64,000 nt of DNA from Hyphomicrobiales bacterium (lineage in GTDB: Bacteria > Pseudomonadota > Alphaproteobacteria > Rhizobiales > Beijerinckiaceae): assembly GCA_930633525.1 (NCBI GenBank), contig CAKNFP010000002.1, forward strand, positions 1,054,001-1,118,000. Reading direction: 5' to 3'. The position numbers and the translations under genes are program-made. Positions 42,023 through 50,392 of the stretch are shown piece by piece; position 1 is the first letter of the stretch, and the number at the start of each line of letters is the position of its first letter. The notes under the pieces are model-generated. The model saw only the letters and a list, made by a program, of their open reading frames with translations. It ran no database searches and had not been told where the DNA came from.

Positions 42023-42196
42023 CGCGACGTCGTCTGTCCGTTCAACCGTAAAGCGTACCGCCGCCGCAACGTCATCGAGCGCATGTTTGGAAGGCTCAAG
42101 AACTGGCGTCGCATCGTAACGCGCTGTGACCGTCTTGCCGTCAACTTTATCGCCGCCATCGCCCTCGTAGCGACAATCACTCAATGGCTTGGGTGA
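42023..42196 (+). mobile_element. C-terminal fragment of an IS5-superfamily transposase
   Basis: The frame reads F-N-R-K-A-Y-R-R-R-N-V-I-E-R-M-F-G-R-L-K, then W-R-R-I-V-T-R-C-D-R-L-A-V-N-F-I-A-A-I, and ends in a stop. This is the last third of the IS5/IS427-type DDE transposase, containing the catalytic Glu in Y/R-x-x-x-N-x-I-E-R. The rest of the element is absent. It joins in frame to the pdxY relic, so insertion or recombination at this IS produced the truncation. No terminal inverted repeat could be confirmed downstream. Confidence 0.85.
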
Positions 42197-42244
42197 AAGA
42201 TCGTAGAACTCACAGGTTACCAGCGCCATCATACGTTGATCCTG

Positions 42245-42250
42245 TATACT
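42245..42250 (+). promoter_or_regulatory. Possible -10 element of the ilvBN promoter
   Basis: TATACT lies 70 bases before the leader-peptide ATG. No convincing -35 at 16-18 bases was found. It is the best match in the gap between the IS fragment and the leader. Confidence 0.35.
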
Positions 42251-42320
42251 AAAAAGACGTTGTTTTTCTCCGCAGTTTCCTCTATCGGCTCGGAGCTAGC
42301 CCTTTCCCGTCGAGCGCATC

Positions 42321-42437
42321 ATGCACGCTGCTACCAACGACATTTCCTTCGTCAACACTGCTTTCGCGGTGCTGCCGGCTGTCGTGCTCGTAGCGGTAGT
42401 AAGCGTGATTGGACACGCGTCGTCGCGGATCAGGTAG
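42321..42437 (+). CDS. ilvB operon leader peptide (attenuator control)
   Basis: A 38-codon frame upstream of ilvB. It is rich in regulatory residues in the middle: F-A-V-L-P-A-V-V-L-V-A-V-V-S-V-I, seven Val and two Leu in 16 codons. This is the pattern of the IvbL-type leader of ilvBN, where ribosome stalling at scarce charged Val or Leu tRNA controls a downstream terminator. The leader stop lies 31 bases before the terminator stem, as attenuation requires. No homologous leader is expected for native alphaproteobacterial ilvIH. Ribosome site before the ATG is weak (GAGCGC). Confidence 0.8.
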   Translation: MHAATNDISFVNTAFAVLPAVVLVAVVSVIGHASSRIR

Positions 42438-42468
42438 ACAGGAAGCACCACGCTTTAGACAGTTTGCC

Positions 42469-42498
42469 AACCCCGCCGGCGCAACCGGGCGGGGTTTT
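42469..42498 (+). terminator. Rho-independent attenuator before ilvB
   Basis: AACCCCGCC pairs perfectly with GGCGGGGTT around a 10-base loop, and the descending arm runs into TTTT followed by CATTTT. It lies between the leader peptide stop and the ilvB ribosome site. This is the classical terminator arm of an amino-acid attenuation system. Confidence 0.85.
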
Positions 42499-42541
42499 CA
42501 TTTTGAGCTCCGTCTGCGTCGGCAAGACCCAAGGAGCTTAC

Positions 42542-44212
42542 ATGACGGAAACACTATCGGGCGCGCACATCACGGTCCGCCTCCTCGAACGCCAAGGGGT
42601 GCGCCTGATCACAGGCTACCCAGGCGGCGCCATCCTGCCCATTTACGACGCACTGAGCCAATCGGCAAAAATCCAGCATATCCTTGCGCGCCACGAACAG
42701 GGCGCGGGTTTCATTGCCCAGGGCATGGCTCGTGTGTCAGGCGAAGTCGCCGTCTGTATGGCGACTTCCGGCCCGGGCGTCACCAATCTGCTGACCGCGA
42801 TTGCAGACGCCAAGATGGACTCAATCCCTCTGGTCGCAATCACGGGCCAGGTTGCGCGGGCGTTGATCGGCACGGATGCCTTTCAGGAGGTCGATACCTA
42901 CGGCCTGTCGATCCCGATCACCAAGCACAACTTCCTCGTGTCGTCGGTCCGGGAGTTGCTGGAAGTTATTCCTCGGGCTTTCACGATCGCATCATCGGGT
43001 CGGCCTGGTCCTGTGTTGATCGACATTCCCAAAGACCTGCAGAACGAAATCATCGAGGTGGCTCACTGGCCTGAACCCGGTCGTCGCATAGACGCGATAC
43101 CGGCCGGCAATGAGGCGTTGGCGCAAGCGGCGTCCCTGATTGCCGACGCACAGCGTCCCATCCTCTATTTGGGTGGCGGCGTCGTTCATGCGGGGGCAGC
43201 GGAAGCAGCGGTCTCATTGGCCGAAAAGGCAAGTGTGCCTACGGTGACCTCGCTCATGGCATTGGGGGCCATTCCATCGGAGCATGCGCTCTCACTCGGC
43301 ATGCTAGGTCAGCACGGCGCACCATGCACCAACTTGGCTCTGGAAGAGTGCGATCTGCTGATCGCCATTGGTGCCCGCTTTGACGATCGTGCTACCGGCA
43401 AGGTCGCGGCCTTCTGTCCGCAGGCCAAGGTCATCCACATCGACATCGATCCTGCCGAGCTGAACAAGATCAAGACAGCCCACGTGGGCATTGTCGCGGA
43501 TGTAGGCGAGGCGCTAAGCCGGCTGCTGCCGCTGGTGCCTACGGATACACGCGCTGACTGGCTGACCCGTATCGAAGTGCTCAAGACCACTCACCCGCAG
43601 CAACTACCTGCCACCGACGATCCGCGCTCGCACTACGGCCTGATCCGCGCAGTGGCCGCGAATCTGAACAGCGACGCGATCATCACCACGGATGTGGGGC
43701 AACATCAGATGTGGGTCGCTCAGGCTTACCCCTCGTTCCGGCCGCGTAAGTGGCTGACTTCGGGCGGACTTGGCACGATGGGATTTGGCTTGCCTGCCGC
43801 CATCGGTGCGGCGATAGCGGCACCAGATGCCACGGTGGTGTGCTTCACGGGCGATGGCTCAATCCTGATGAACGTGCAGGAGCTGGTGACGGCGGCCGAG
43901 CTGCGCGCCAACGTCAAAATCATCCTGATGAACAACGGCACACTTGGCCTGGTGCACCAGCAACAAACGCTGTTCTACGGCCAGCGTTTGTTTGCCTCTG
44001 AGTTTCGTGCGGTGCCGGACTTCGTTGCGGCAGCCCGTGCACTAGGCGTTGCTGCCGTCGATTTGGACGCTTCGTCAGATCCTCTTGCCAGCTTGGCGAA
44101 TGCTCTGAGCGAGCCCGGCCCCTGCCTCATCCACGCGAGCATCGATGCTCTGCACAAGGTCTACCCCATGGTGCCGCCCGGTGCAGCCAACCGAGAAATG
44201 ATAGGAGCCTAA
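42542..44212 (+). CDS. ilvB: Acetolactate synthase isozyme I large subunit
   Basis: A 556-residue ThDP enzyme. G-Y-P-G-G-A-I-L-P-I-Y-D and the catalytic Glu in H-E-Q-G-A-G-F (near residue 55), D-A-F-Q-E-V-D-T-Y-G-L-S-I-P-I-T-K-H-N, the FAD-binding middle domain, and the ThDP motif G-D-G-S ... N-N-G-T-L-G near the C-terminus are present. It joins two pyruvates, or pyruvate plus 2-ketobutyrate, at the first branched-chain amino-acid step. The D-A-F-Q-E-V-D-T-Y-G-x-S-I-P-I-T-K-H-N run closely matches enterobacterial IlvB. CAAGGAG precedes the ATG. Its base composition looks lower in GC than its neighbours. Confidence 0.93.
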   Translation: MTETLSGAHITVRLLERQGVRLITGYPGGAILPIYDALSQSAKIQHILARHEQGAGFIAQGMARVSGEVAVCMATSGPGVTNLLTAIADAKMDSIPLVAITGQVARALIGTDAFQEVDTYGLSIPITKHNFLVSSVRELLEVIPRAFTIASSGRPGPVLIDIPKDLQNEIIEVAHWPEPGRRIDAIPAGNEALAQAASLIADAQRPILYLGGGVVHAGAAEAAVSLAEKASVPTVTSLMALGAIPSEHALSLGMLGQHGAPCTNLALEECDLLIAIGARFDDRATGKVAAFCPQAKVIHIDIDPAELNKIKTAHVGIVADVGEALSRLLPLVPTDTRADWLTRIEVLKTTHPQQLPATDDPRSHYGLIRAVAANLNSDAIITTDVGQHQMWVAQAYPSFRPRKWLTSGGLGTMGFGLPAAIGAAIAAPDATVVCFTGDGSILMNVQELVTAAELRANVKIILMNNGTLGLVHQQQTLFYGQRLFASEFRAVPDFVAAARALGVAAVDLDASSDPLASLANALSEPGPCLIHASIDALHKVYPMVPPGAANREMIGA

Positions 44213-44221
44213 GGAATGAAC

Positions 44222-44530
44222 ATGCAAAATCTAGATGGCTTTCACCCTGCAGCGGGCGCTGTGCTGGAAATCAACGTGATCAATCATCCCGGGGTGATGT
44301 CGCATGTTGTCAGTCTATTTTCGCGCCGGTCATACAACGTTGAAGGCATCCTCTGTCTTAGAGTTGGGGAAGGCCGGCAAAGCCGCATTTGGCTGCAGGT
44401 CGGCGAGGATGCTCGCCTCCCACAAATGATCCGTCAGATCGAAAAGCTTGAGGACGTTATCACCGTGCACAGGCATCAGGCCGGCCATGCCGTGTTCACA
44501 CAACTGCAGGAGTTCTTTCAGCCAGATTAG
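44222..44530 (+). CDS. ilvN: Acetolactate synthase isozyme I small (regulatory) subunit
   Basis: A 102-residue ACT-domain protein. L-E-I-N-V-I-N-H-P-G-V-M-S-H-V-V-S-L-F and R-S-Y-N-V-E-G-I-L-C form the valine-binding ACT fold; the length matches enterobacterial IlvN (about 96), much shorter than alphaproteobacterial IlvH (about 170-180). It confers feedback control and activates the large subunit. The second ATG is used since AAGGA then has 7-base spacing. It follows ilvB by 9 bases. With the leader peptide it completes a transplanted ilvBN operon of gammaproteobacterial type. Confidence 0.9.
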   Translation: MQNLDGFHPAAGAVLEINVINHPGVMSHVVSLFSRRSYNVEGILCLRVGEGRQSRIWLQVGEDARLPQMIRQIEKLEDVITVHRHQAGHAVFTQLQEFFQPD

Positions 44531-44686
44531 CTGATGCGTTCGTGGGCAGTTGGGTACGGCTGCGGCGCTCTTGACCGGCGCAGAAGCCGATGCTGTCGCT
44601 GTTCCTGCTGATGCATCTGTGTGGGAGGGAATCGCTTGTCAGCTATATGAATTCGTTCCGACAAAAGCTGCCCGTCCGTTTCCCCC
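44531..44686. other. Right edge of the ilvBN insert
   Basis: No gene is recognisable between the ilvN stop and the nnrS relic. The string TGTGGGAGGGAATCGCTTGT resembles pseudomonad intergenic repeats (TGTGGGAG-type), which would fit a pseudomonad donor, but this is a weak match by eye. The insert junction must lie here or slightly inside the nnrS relic. Confidence 0.4.
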
Positions 44687-45127
44687 CTATATCGCCACCA
44701 ATTCTTCCCAGCCAGGCCCCCCGACCGGCGCACCGGCGAAACCGGCAAGGAACGATATGTCGACGCAGGCAGCCGCCCGCCACCCAATCGACGCTGAGGC
44801 GAATACAGCCGCCCGGCCGGCGACCCAAAGAAGGGTAGGCAGCGCGAGCGGCCAACCGGCAACGGGCAGCCGGCCCGTCCAGTTCGGCACGGCGGTCAGC
44901 AGGAAGCCTGTGATCACGGCCGCTCCGTAGCCGAAAATCATCTCGTGCACGTGCCAGCCCACCGGAGCGAAGGCCGTGGGCACATCGAGCCCGCCCTTGA
45001 AGAAGGCCGGCCAGATCGCGATTACCAGAACCGCCCAGATTGCGCCAAGCAGGAAGAAGGGGCGGAAGTCCCAACTGAGGAGCGCCGGTCCCTTCCAGGC
45101 TCACTGCTTTTCCGCTGTGCGCTTCAT
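44687..45127 (-). pseudogene. nnrS: nnrS relic: internal stop and 3' truncation
   Basis: The frame begins M-K-R-T-A-E-K-Q, meets TGA at 45103-45101, then continues as W-K-G-P-A-L-L-S-W-D-F-R-P-F-F-L-L and H-V-H-E-M-I-F-G-Y-G-A-A-V-I-T-G-F-L-L-T-A-V-P-N-W-T-G. These are the N-terminal hallmarks of NnrS, a haem- and copper-containing membrane protein tied to nitric-oxide stress and denitrification. After about 145 codons (of about 390) homology ends near the ilvBN insert. No start codon exists just after the TGA. It was the last gene of the nitrate-respiration operon and is now dead. Confidence 0.8.
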
Positions 45128-45152
45128 GATCACCTGTCCGCTCGTTCGCGTT

Positions 45153-45608
45153 TCAGAAGGAGAAGCCGTGCGCGCCGGCGACGGCACCGAGCGCCGTCAG
45201 GACGGCCGCGAGCAGCAGGATGCGGTGTGCTGTGCTGAGGCGGCGGACCGTGGCGACAGGGTCGCGCTCGACGGGACGCCTCGCGATGATGGGCTCGATG
45301 ACGAAGAGCAGCAGGATGAAGAGCAGCCAGAGCCCGAGCATCGCCCCCATCCACCAATATTCAGGATCGTGGAAGCGATCCCAGATGTCCATGCGCCAGG
45401 TCATCCAGAACCCGCTCAGCCCAACGACGGGAACGGAAATGCGAACCTGGCGAGAGAAGCGGCGTTCCACGGCCTCGAACAGGGCGATGCCCTCGCGCGC
45501 TTTCGTTGCGGAGAGCGGCAGGACGACGAGCGTGACGAAGGCGAGGCTGCCGATCCAGTGGATCACGGCGAGCACATGCAGCGCGCGGGCGAGAATGACG
45601 TCGTCCAT
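45153..45608 (-). CDS. CopD/DUF2269-like integral membrane protein
   Basis: A 151-residue protein with four hydrophobic helices. Helix 1 carries His in A-R-A-L-H-V-L-A-V-I-H-W-I-G-S-L, and S-R-Q-V-R-I, W-R-M-D-I-W and the last helix also carry polar residues typical of haem- or copper-linked CopD-like proteins. The ATG overlaps the TGA of the preceding gene by one base; a GTG 3 bases earlier would give a GTGA overlap. It lies between DUF2478 and nnrS in the nar operon, a recurring arrangement in alphaproteobacteria. The function in nitrate respiration or copper handling is unproven. Confidence 0.8.
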   Translation of the reverse strand: MDDVILARALHVLAVIHWIGSLAFVTLVVLPLSATKAREGIALFEAVERRFSRQVRISVPVVGLSGFWMTWRMDIWDRFHDPEYWWMGAMLGLWLLFILLLFVIEPIIARRPVERDPVATVRRLSTAHRILLLAAVLTALGAVAGAHGFSF

Positions 45609-46135
45609 CACGCAAGCTGCCCGGCAATGATTCGGTCAATAGCGTCCGGGCCGAACAATTCCAGCGGCAGCAGGTGCGCGAAATCGCCGGCAAAGGCCTC
45701 GAATGCTTCCCGGTTGATCGCCGGCACGCCGATGAGAACGGGAACGGCATAGCCGAGCGCAGCCTCGATCAGCCCGCGCATACCGCCGCCGCCGGCCTCG
45801 ACCTTGCCGAACTTGCACAGCACGAGGAGCGCCGTCCGGTCGGAAAGGCCTACCTCCGCAGCGGTGCAAGCCCGCGTGAGCAGATCCGTGTCGAGTGAGC
45901 AGCCGTGCGCCTCCGCGCCGCGATCTTCCGAGATCGGGTGGAGCGCGCCGGTCGCGAGATCGCGCAGCAGCATGTCACATTTGCGCCGGTCGGGGCGAGG
46001 GATGGAGTGCTGGACAAGCCCTGCGAGCCGAAGTCCGCGCCGCACCATCCCGGCGGTCAAATCCCGCAGGAATGTCTCGAAGGCCTGCCCGTCGGCATAG
46101 AGGATGGCGGTGATCGGTCTCAGTTCCGTGGACAT
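45608..46135 (-). CDS. DUF2478 family protein
   Basis: A 175-residue protein. The start I-T-A-I-L-Y-A-D-G-Q-A-F-E-T-F-L, and R-R-G-L-R-L-A-G-L-V-Q and L-L-V-L-C-K-F-G-K-V-E-A-G-G-G-G resemble DUF2478, a P-loop-like family lying beside molybdenum-cofactor and molybdate genes. The expected canonical Walker A is degenerate. The second ATG is used because AGGAAGG then has proper spacing. It sits downstream of moaA by 12 bases in the nar/moa operon, which suggests a role in cofactor supply or delivery. Exact activity is unknown. Confidence 0.82.
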   Translation of the reverse strand: MSTELRPITAILYADGQAFETFLRDLTAGMVRRGLRLAGLVQHSIPRPDRRKCDMLLRDLATGALHPISEDRGAEAHGCSLDTDLLTRACTAAEVGLSDRTALLVLCKFGKVEAGGGGMRGLIEAALGYAVPVLIGVPAINREAFEAFAGDFAHLLPLELFGPDAIDRIIAGQLA

Positions 46136-46147
46136 GGACATACCTTC

Positions 46148-47143
46148 CTATCCCCCAAGCGCGGACATGTGGCGGGCAAGCGTGGGGCGGCCGCGCTCGA
46201 TCAGGAAATCATGGCCGCGCGGCTTGGCGCCGATGCCGCGGTCGATCGCTGCATGCAGCGCCTCATCGCCTTCGGAGCTGCGCAGCGCGGCGCGCAGATC
46301 GATGCGGTCTTCCTGACCGAGGCAGGTGTAGAGCGTGCCGGTGGCGCTGACGCGGACGCGATTGCAGCTTTCGCAGAAGCTGTGGCTCATCGGCGTGATG
46401 AAGCCGATCCGCCCGCCGGTCTCCGCGACCCGCGCATAGTGCGCCGGCCCACCCGTGCGCTCGCTGGTATCGGTCAAGGTCCAGCGGCTCTCCACAATGT
46501 GGCGGAGCGTGGAAAGCGGCAGGTACTGGTCGGTGCGATCGACGCCGACATCGCCGAGCGGCATCGTCTCGATCAGGGTGAGCTCCATGTCGTTGCCATG
46601 CGCGAAATGGATGAGATCGTGGATCTCGCCTTCCGTGATCCCCTTGAGCGCCACGGCATTGAGCTTCACCTTGAGCCCGGCCTCCCGCGCGGCGCGAAGG
46701 CCGTTCATCACGACGCCGAGCGTGCCCCGCCGCGTGATCGCGCGGAAGCGGTCCGGATCGAGTGGATCGAGAGAGACGTTGACGCGGCGCACGCCAGCCG
46801 CTGCCAGCGCCTCGGCATGGGCGGCGAGCAGCGTGCCGTTGGTGGTGAGCGTGATCTCCCGCAGCGCCCCGCTCGCCAGATGGCGCGAGAGACTGCCGAA
46901 CAAGGTCATGATGCCCTTGCGCACCAACGGTTCGCCGCCGGTGATGCGGATTTTCGTGACACCGCGCGCGATGAAGGCGGAGGCGACCCGGTCGAGCTCC
47001 TCGAGATTCAACAGCTCGTGCCGGGGCACGAAGCTCATGTTCTCCGCCATGCAATAGACGCATCTCAGATCGCAGCGATCCGTGACCGAGAGGCGAAGAT
47101 AGGAGATGCGGCGTCCGAAGTTGTCGATAAGGAGGCAGGCCAT
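46148..47143 (-). CDS. moaA: GTP 3',8-cyclase MoaA
   Basis: A 331-residue radical SAM enzyme for the first step of molybdenum-cofactor synthesis. C-D-L-R-C-V-Y-C near residue 24 binds the SAM-linked [4Fe-4S] cluster. T-G-G-E-P-L is the SAM motif, C-E-S-C-N-R-V-R with a further Cys in T-C-L-G binds the second cluster, and the C-terminus ends in the required Gly-Gly (S-A-L-G-G). The start is placed where the family begins ([14 protein letters not shown]). It starts 5 bases after moeA and supplies cofactor to NarG encoded upstream in the same operon. Confidence 0.95.
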   Translation of the reverse strand: MACLLIDNFGRRISYLRLSVTDRCDLRCVYCMAENMSFVPRHELLNLEELDRVASAFIARGVTKIRITGGEPLVRKGIMTLFGSLSRHLASGALREITLTTNGTLLAAHAEALAAAGVRRVNVSLDPLDPDRFRAITRRGTLGVVMNGLRAAREAGLKVKLNAVALKGITEGEIHDLIHFAHGNDMELTLIETMPLGDVGVDRTDQYLPLSTLRHIVESRWTLTDTSERTGGPAHYARVAETGGRIGFITPMSHSFCESCNRVRVSATGTLYTCLGQEDRIDLRAALRSSEGDEALHAAIDRGIGAKPRGHDFLIERGRPTLARHMSALGG

Positions 47144-47148
47144 GGCGA

Positions 47149-48402
47149 TCAGTCCCCTTTCGGCAGCATCCGCGCGAACGGCAGGATTTCGACGAGCGTG
47201 CCGGGGTCGAGCGGCCGAGGCGCCGGAATGATGGCCATCGCATCGGCGGCGGCGATGGGCGCCAGGCGGTGCGAACCCTCGGGACCGACCCTCTCCGCGA
47301 CGAGCCGGCCGTTCCGGTTGCAAAGGCGTACGGGGAGCAGTTCGGTGCGATCGGCGGAACGGATGCCGCGCGCGAAGGCCGCCTCGGCCATGAACGGCGC
47401 CTTCGCCGGACAGCCAAGCATCGCATCGATCATCGGGCGCAAAAAGGCGAGCGCGCCACAGGCAACAGCCTGCGGATTGCCTGGCAGGCCGACGTAGACG
47501 GCACCGCCGATGCGGCCGAGCGCCAATGGCTTGCCGGGTTTCATGGCGATCTTGAAGATATCGAGCTGGCCGCCGATCGCCATGACGGCATCCGGGACGT
47601 GATCGCGGGCTCCGACCGACATGCCCGCCGTCGTGACCACGATGTCGGCTTTGCCGGCGAGGCGCGCGAGCTCTGCGGCAATCGCCGCGCCATCGTCATC
47701 GACCCTCTGCACGCTGATATCCATCCCCGATTCCCGCAGCAGCGCCGCGAGCATTGGTCCGTTGGAATCATGGATGGAGCCAGCCGGCAATGGTTTGCCG
47801 GGCCCCCGCAGCTCGGAACCCGTCACGAGCACGGCGATGCGAACCGGCTCCGCAACGGGGACGCTTTCGATGCCGAAGGCGGCTAGCAGCGCGATCTCGG
47901 GCCAGCGAATGTGCCGCCCCTGCTCAAGGGCCAGGGAGCCTGCCGGAACATCTTCTCCGGCCCGGCGGATATGGCTCCCGCGTGCGCTGCCTGGAGCGAT
48001 GTCGATGCTGTCGCCGCGCCGGACGGCTTGCTCAAGCATCACCACCGTGTCGGCGCCCTGCGGGAGGATTCCACCCGTCATGACGCTATGCGCTGTTCCC
48101 GGCAGCAGGAGCCCGGGCGGATCGCCCGCCTCGGTCCGCCCGGTGATAGGCAGGTTCGGGCGAATATTCTCGCGATCGGGAAAACGGAGCGCGTAGCCAT
48201 CCATCGCGGCCTGATCGAAAGGCGGCAGCGCATGCGGCGCCGCGAGGTCGCGTGCCAGGACGCGGCCCGCCGCCGCCGCAATCGGCACATGCTCGATCCG
48301 GCCATGCGGTCGCACCATGTCCAGGGCGGCCGTACGCGCTGTTTCAAAAGAGACGAGGACGCTGCTCGCGCGGAAACAGCGCTCGCGAAGACGCGCGATC
48401 AT
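47149..48402 (-). CDS. moeA: Molybdopterin molybdenumtransferase MoeA
   Basis: A 417-residue MoeA. The N-terminal domain has [27 protein letters not shown], and the MoaB/MogA-like domain has [14 protein letters not shown] and G-L-P-G-N-P-Q-A-V. It ligates molybdate to adenylated molybdopterin. The ATG overlaps the preceding hypothetical gene's stop (ATGA). Its presence between narI and moaA indicates a dedicated nitrate-reductase cofactor supply. Many alphaproteobacteria carry another moeA elsewhere. Confidence 0.95.
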   Translation of the reverse strand: MIARLRERCFRASSVLVSFETARTAALDMVRPHGRIEHVPIAAAAGRVLARDLAAPHALPPFDQAAMDGYALRFPDRENIRPNLPITGRTEAGDPPGLLLPGTAHSVMTGGILPQGADTVVMLEQAVRRGDSIDIAPGSARGSHIRRAGEDVPAGSLALEQGRHIRWPEIALLAAFGIESVPVAEPVRIAVLVTGSELRGPGKPLPAGSIHDSNGPMLAALLRESGMDISVQRVDDDGAAIAAELARLAGKADIVVTTAGMSVGARDHVPDAVMAIGGQLDIFKIAMKPGKPLALGRIGGAVYVGLPGNPQAVACGALAFLRPMIDAMLGCPAKAPFMAEAAFARGIRSADRTELLPVRLCNRNGRLVAERVGPEGSHRLAPIAAADAMAIIPAPRPLDPGTLVEILPFARMLPKGD

Positions 48403-48686
48403 GGAAGCTCCCTCGCTCCGGGAAGGGCCTTTTCCAGAATAGCCCGCATGGCGGCGAGGCCCGGATCCGTGGCCCGGCCCATGATGCCGATCAGCTGAAG
48501 CCATTCATCGTCCGACGCCGTCTCGAGGAAGCCGCGCACGGTCGAGGCCAGGATGTCCTCCCGGGTGCGTCCGCTCGCGGCGGCGGCATCGTCGATGCGA
48601 CGCTGCAAGGCGGTCTCGTCGAGCGCGACAAGAAGGCGGAGTGCGACATCCGGCTCATCGAGGGACGAGATCAGTTGCCCGAGCAT
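48399..48686 (-). CDS. Small protein of unknown function in the nar operon
   Basis: A 95-residue, mostly helical, cytoplasmic protein: L-G-Q-L-I-S-S-L-D-E-P-D-V-A-L-R-L-L, D-E-W-L-Q-L-I-G-I-M-G and A-M-R-A-I-L-E-K-A-L. No Cys and no membrane segment. GAGGCGGTG precedes the ATG, and its stop overlaps the moeA ATG. It follows the parvulin gene by 7 bases. Conservation of such a gene at this site could mean a nitrate-reductase maturation factor; no family was recognised. Confidence 0.75.
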   Translation of the reverse strand: MLGQLISSLDEPDVALRLLVALDETALQRRIDDAAAASGRTREDILASTVRGFLETASDDEWLQLIGIMGRATDPGLAAMRAILEKALPGARELP

Positions 48687-48693
48687 CACCGCC

Positions 48694-49602
48694 TCACTGC
48701 ACCAGCGGTGAAGTTGCGCCGTCGAGCACGATGCCGCGAATATCGGCCCGCCCGACCAGCAGCGCGATATACTGCGCCGATGCCTGTCGGCGAACATGCT
48801 CGTCGAGATAAGCGGCGATTTGTTCGCGTACCACCTCGAATGGCAGGGTGCGCCCCTCGACCCGACGGTTCACGCGGATGAGGTGGACGCCGTAGCGCGT
48901 CTCGACCGGCGCCGAGATGGCACCCGCCGCGAGGGTCATGAGCGCGGCCTCGAACTCGGCCGTCGTGTCTCCGGGAAGGATCTGGCCGAGGCTGCCGCCG
49001 ACCGCCGCCGAAGGGCAGCCGGAATGATTGCGGGCGAGGCCAGCGAAATCTTCCGGTGCCTCGGTGAGACGTGCGGCGAGGATCGCCGCCTTTTCGCGTG
49101 CCGCCGCGAAGTCCGCGGGATTGTCGCGGCGGGCGGCGATCAGGATGTGATCGGCCTCGAACAGCGGCGCGGTGGCGAAGCGGCGGCGGTTGTTGTCATA
49201 GAAGCGCCTGAGCGTCGCCTCATCGGCCTCGGGAATGGCGATCTCGCTGTCCATCAACGCGCGCATGACGGCTTCCTCCTCCGTCTCCATGCGCCCGTCG
49301 GCATCGGCTTCCGGCGTCGCGACGATGCCGAGGCGGCGGGCTTCCTGGATGAGAAGCTCGCGGATGACGAGCGCGCGTGTCGCCGCCCGCCATCCCTCAC
49401 CCGGATTGGCCGCCGGGAAATTCTGTACCTCGGCGGCGATCGCCTTCCGGCCGATCGCTACGCCGTTGACGGTGACCGGCGGCATGGCGACGCGCTCCGG
49501 CGAGGGCTCGGCCGGAATGGGGGCCGGCCGGTGCTCGTGCGGATGAGCGTCAGCGCGAGGGTGGGCGTTCGTTGCCGCGTGGTCGATGACGAGCGTGACC
49601 AT
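48694..49602 (-). CDS. Parvulin-type peptidyl-prolyl isomerase (PpiC/NifM-like)
   Basis: A 302-residue protein with a SurA-like N-domain, then the rotamase domain (about 140-250): F-E-A-D-H-I-L-I-A-A, L-A-R-N-H-S-G-C-P-S-A-A-V-G-G-S-L-G-Q-I and G-V-H-L-I-R-V. No signal peptide, so it is cytoplasmic. The first 40 residues are rich in His and Pro (H-P-R-A-D-A-H-P-H-E-H-R-P), suggesting metal binding. It probably assists folding of NarGHI. The second ATG is preferred for SD spacing; the first overlaps the narI stop as ATGA. Confidence 0.9.
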   Translation of the reverse strand: MVTLVIDHAATNAHPRADAHPHEHRPAPIPAEPSPERVAMPPVTVNGVAIGRKAIAAEVQNFPAANPGEGWRAATRALVIRELLIQEARRLGIVATPEADADGRMETEEEAVMRALMDSEIAIPEADEATLRRFYDNNRRRFATAPLFEADHILIAARRDNPADFAAAREKAAILAARLTEAPEDFAGLARNHSGCPSAAVGGSLGQILPGDTTAEFEAALMTLAAGAISAPVETRYGVHLIRVNRRVEGRTLPFEVVREQIAAYLDEHVRRQASAQYIALLVGRADIRGIVLDGATSPLVQ

Positions 49603-49604
49603 GG

Positions 49605-50381
49605 TCATTCTCCTGAAGGCCGGGCGGTGCGGGCCGGCGCAGGCTGCAGGGCAGGCCGGGCGGCCGGAAAGGCCGCACGGCGGGTCTCGCGGTCAGCAAA
49701 GCGTGTGCGCACCACCTGGTAGCCGGGACGGCCGAGATACCAGACCGGGGCGCTCCAGATGTGGACGAGGCGGGTAAACGGAAAGACGAGGAAGATCGTC
49801 ATGCCGAGCAGGAGATGCGCCTTGAAGATCGGGTGGACGTCCGCGACATAGGCCGCTGCGCCGGGCCGCAGCGTGATGATGCCCTGCGCCCAGTTCATGA
49901 ACTTCACCATCTCATGGCCGTCCATATGGCCGAGCGACACGAAGATGGTGGAGAGGCCGAGCGTCAGCTGCACCCAGAGGAGGAGCAGGATGGCGATGTC
50001 GCCAAAGCTCGATGTCGCGCGGATGCGCGGATCGAACAGACGGCGGTGCGCAAGCAGCGCAATGCCGATGAAGCAGGCGATGCCGGCGATGCCGCCCGCC
50101 GCGATGGCGAGACCCTGCTTGAAGCTGTGGCTGACGCCGAGCATGTCAAACACCCAGATCGGCGTCAGCAGGCCGACGAAATGACCGACGAAGATCACGA
50201 GAATGCCGATATGGAAAAGGTTGGAGCCCCAGCGCAGCTGTTTCCGGCGGAGGAGCTGAGATGAGCCGGTCTTCCACGTATATTGCTCGCGGTCGAAACG
50301 GATAAGGCTGCCGAGCAGGAAGACGGTCAGGCAAAGATAGGGATACCAGCCGAACAGGACGCTGTTGATGAGGTCAGACAT
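49605..50381 (-). CDS. narI: Respiratory nitrate reductase gamma subunit
   Basis: A 258-residue membrane cytochrome b. Five helices; the haem-ligating His pairs appear in L-F-H-I-G-I-L, V-G-H-F-V-G, and D-V-H-P-I-F-K-A-H. It oxidises quinol at the periplasmic side and passes electrons to NarH. Length is about 30 residues above E. coli NarI because of an Arg/Pro-rich tail. AGGAGAGC precedes the ATG. It follows narJ by 11 bases. Confidence 0.95.
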   Translation of the reverse strand: MSDLINSVLFGWYPYLCLTVFLLGSLIRFDREQYTWKTGSSQLLRRKQLRWGSNLFHIGILVIFVGHFVGLLTPIWVFDMLGVSHSFKQGLAIAAGGIAGIACFIGIALLAHRRLFDPRIRATSSFGDIAILLLLWVQLTLGLSTIFVSLGHMDGHEMVKFMNWAQGIITLRPGAAAYVADVHPIFKAHLLLGMTIFLVFPFTRLVHIWSAPVWYLGRPGYQVVRTRFADRETRRAAFPAARPALQPAPARTARPSGE

Positions 50382-50392
50382 CGATCGCTCTC

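Noticed and set aside
42542..44212. ilvB as part of a catabolic thiamine-enzyme set
   Set aside because: The leader peptide, attenuator and ilvN show it is biosynthetic acetolactate synthase, not a decarboxylase such as benzoylformate decarboxylase.
44550..44930. 126-codon plus-strand frame across the ilvN/nnrS junction
   Set aside because: It runs antisense to the nnrS relic and starts at a TTG; its Ala/Pro/Thr-rich text is typical of antisense artefacts.
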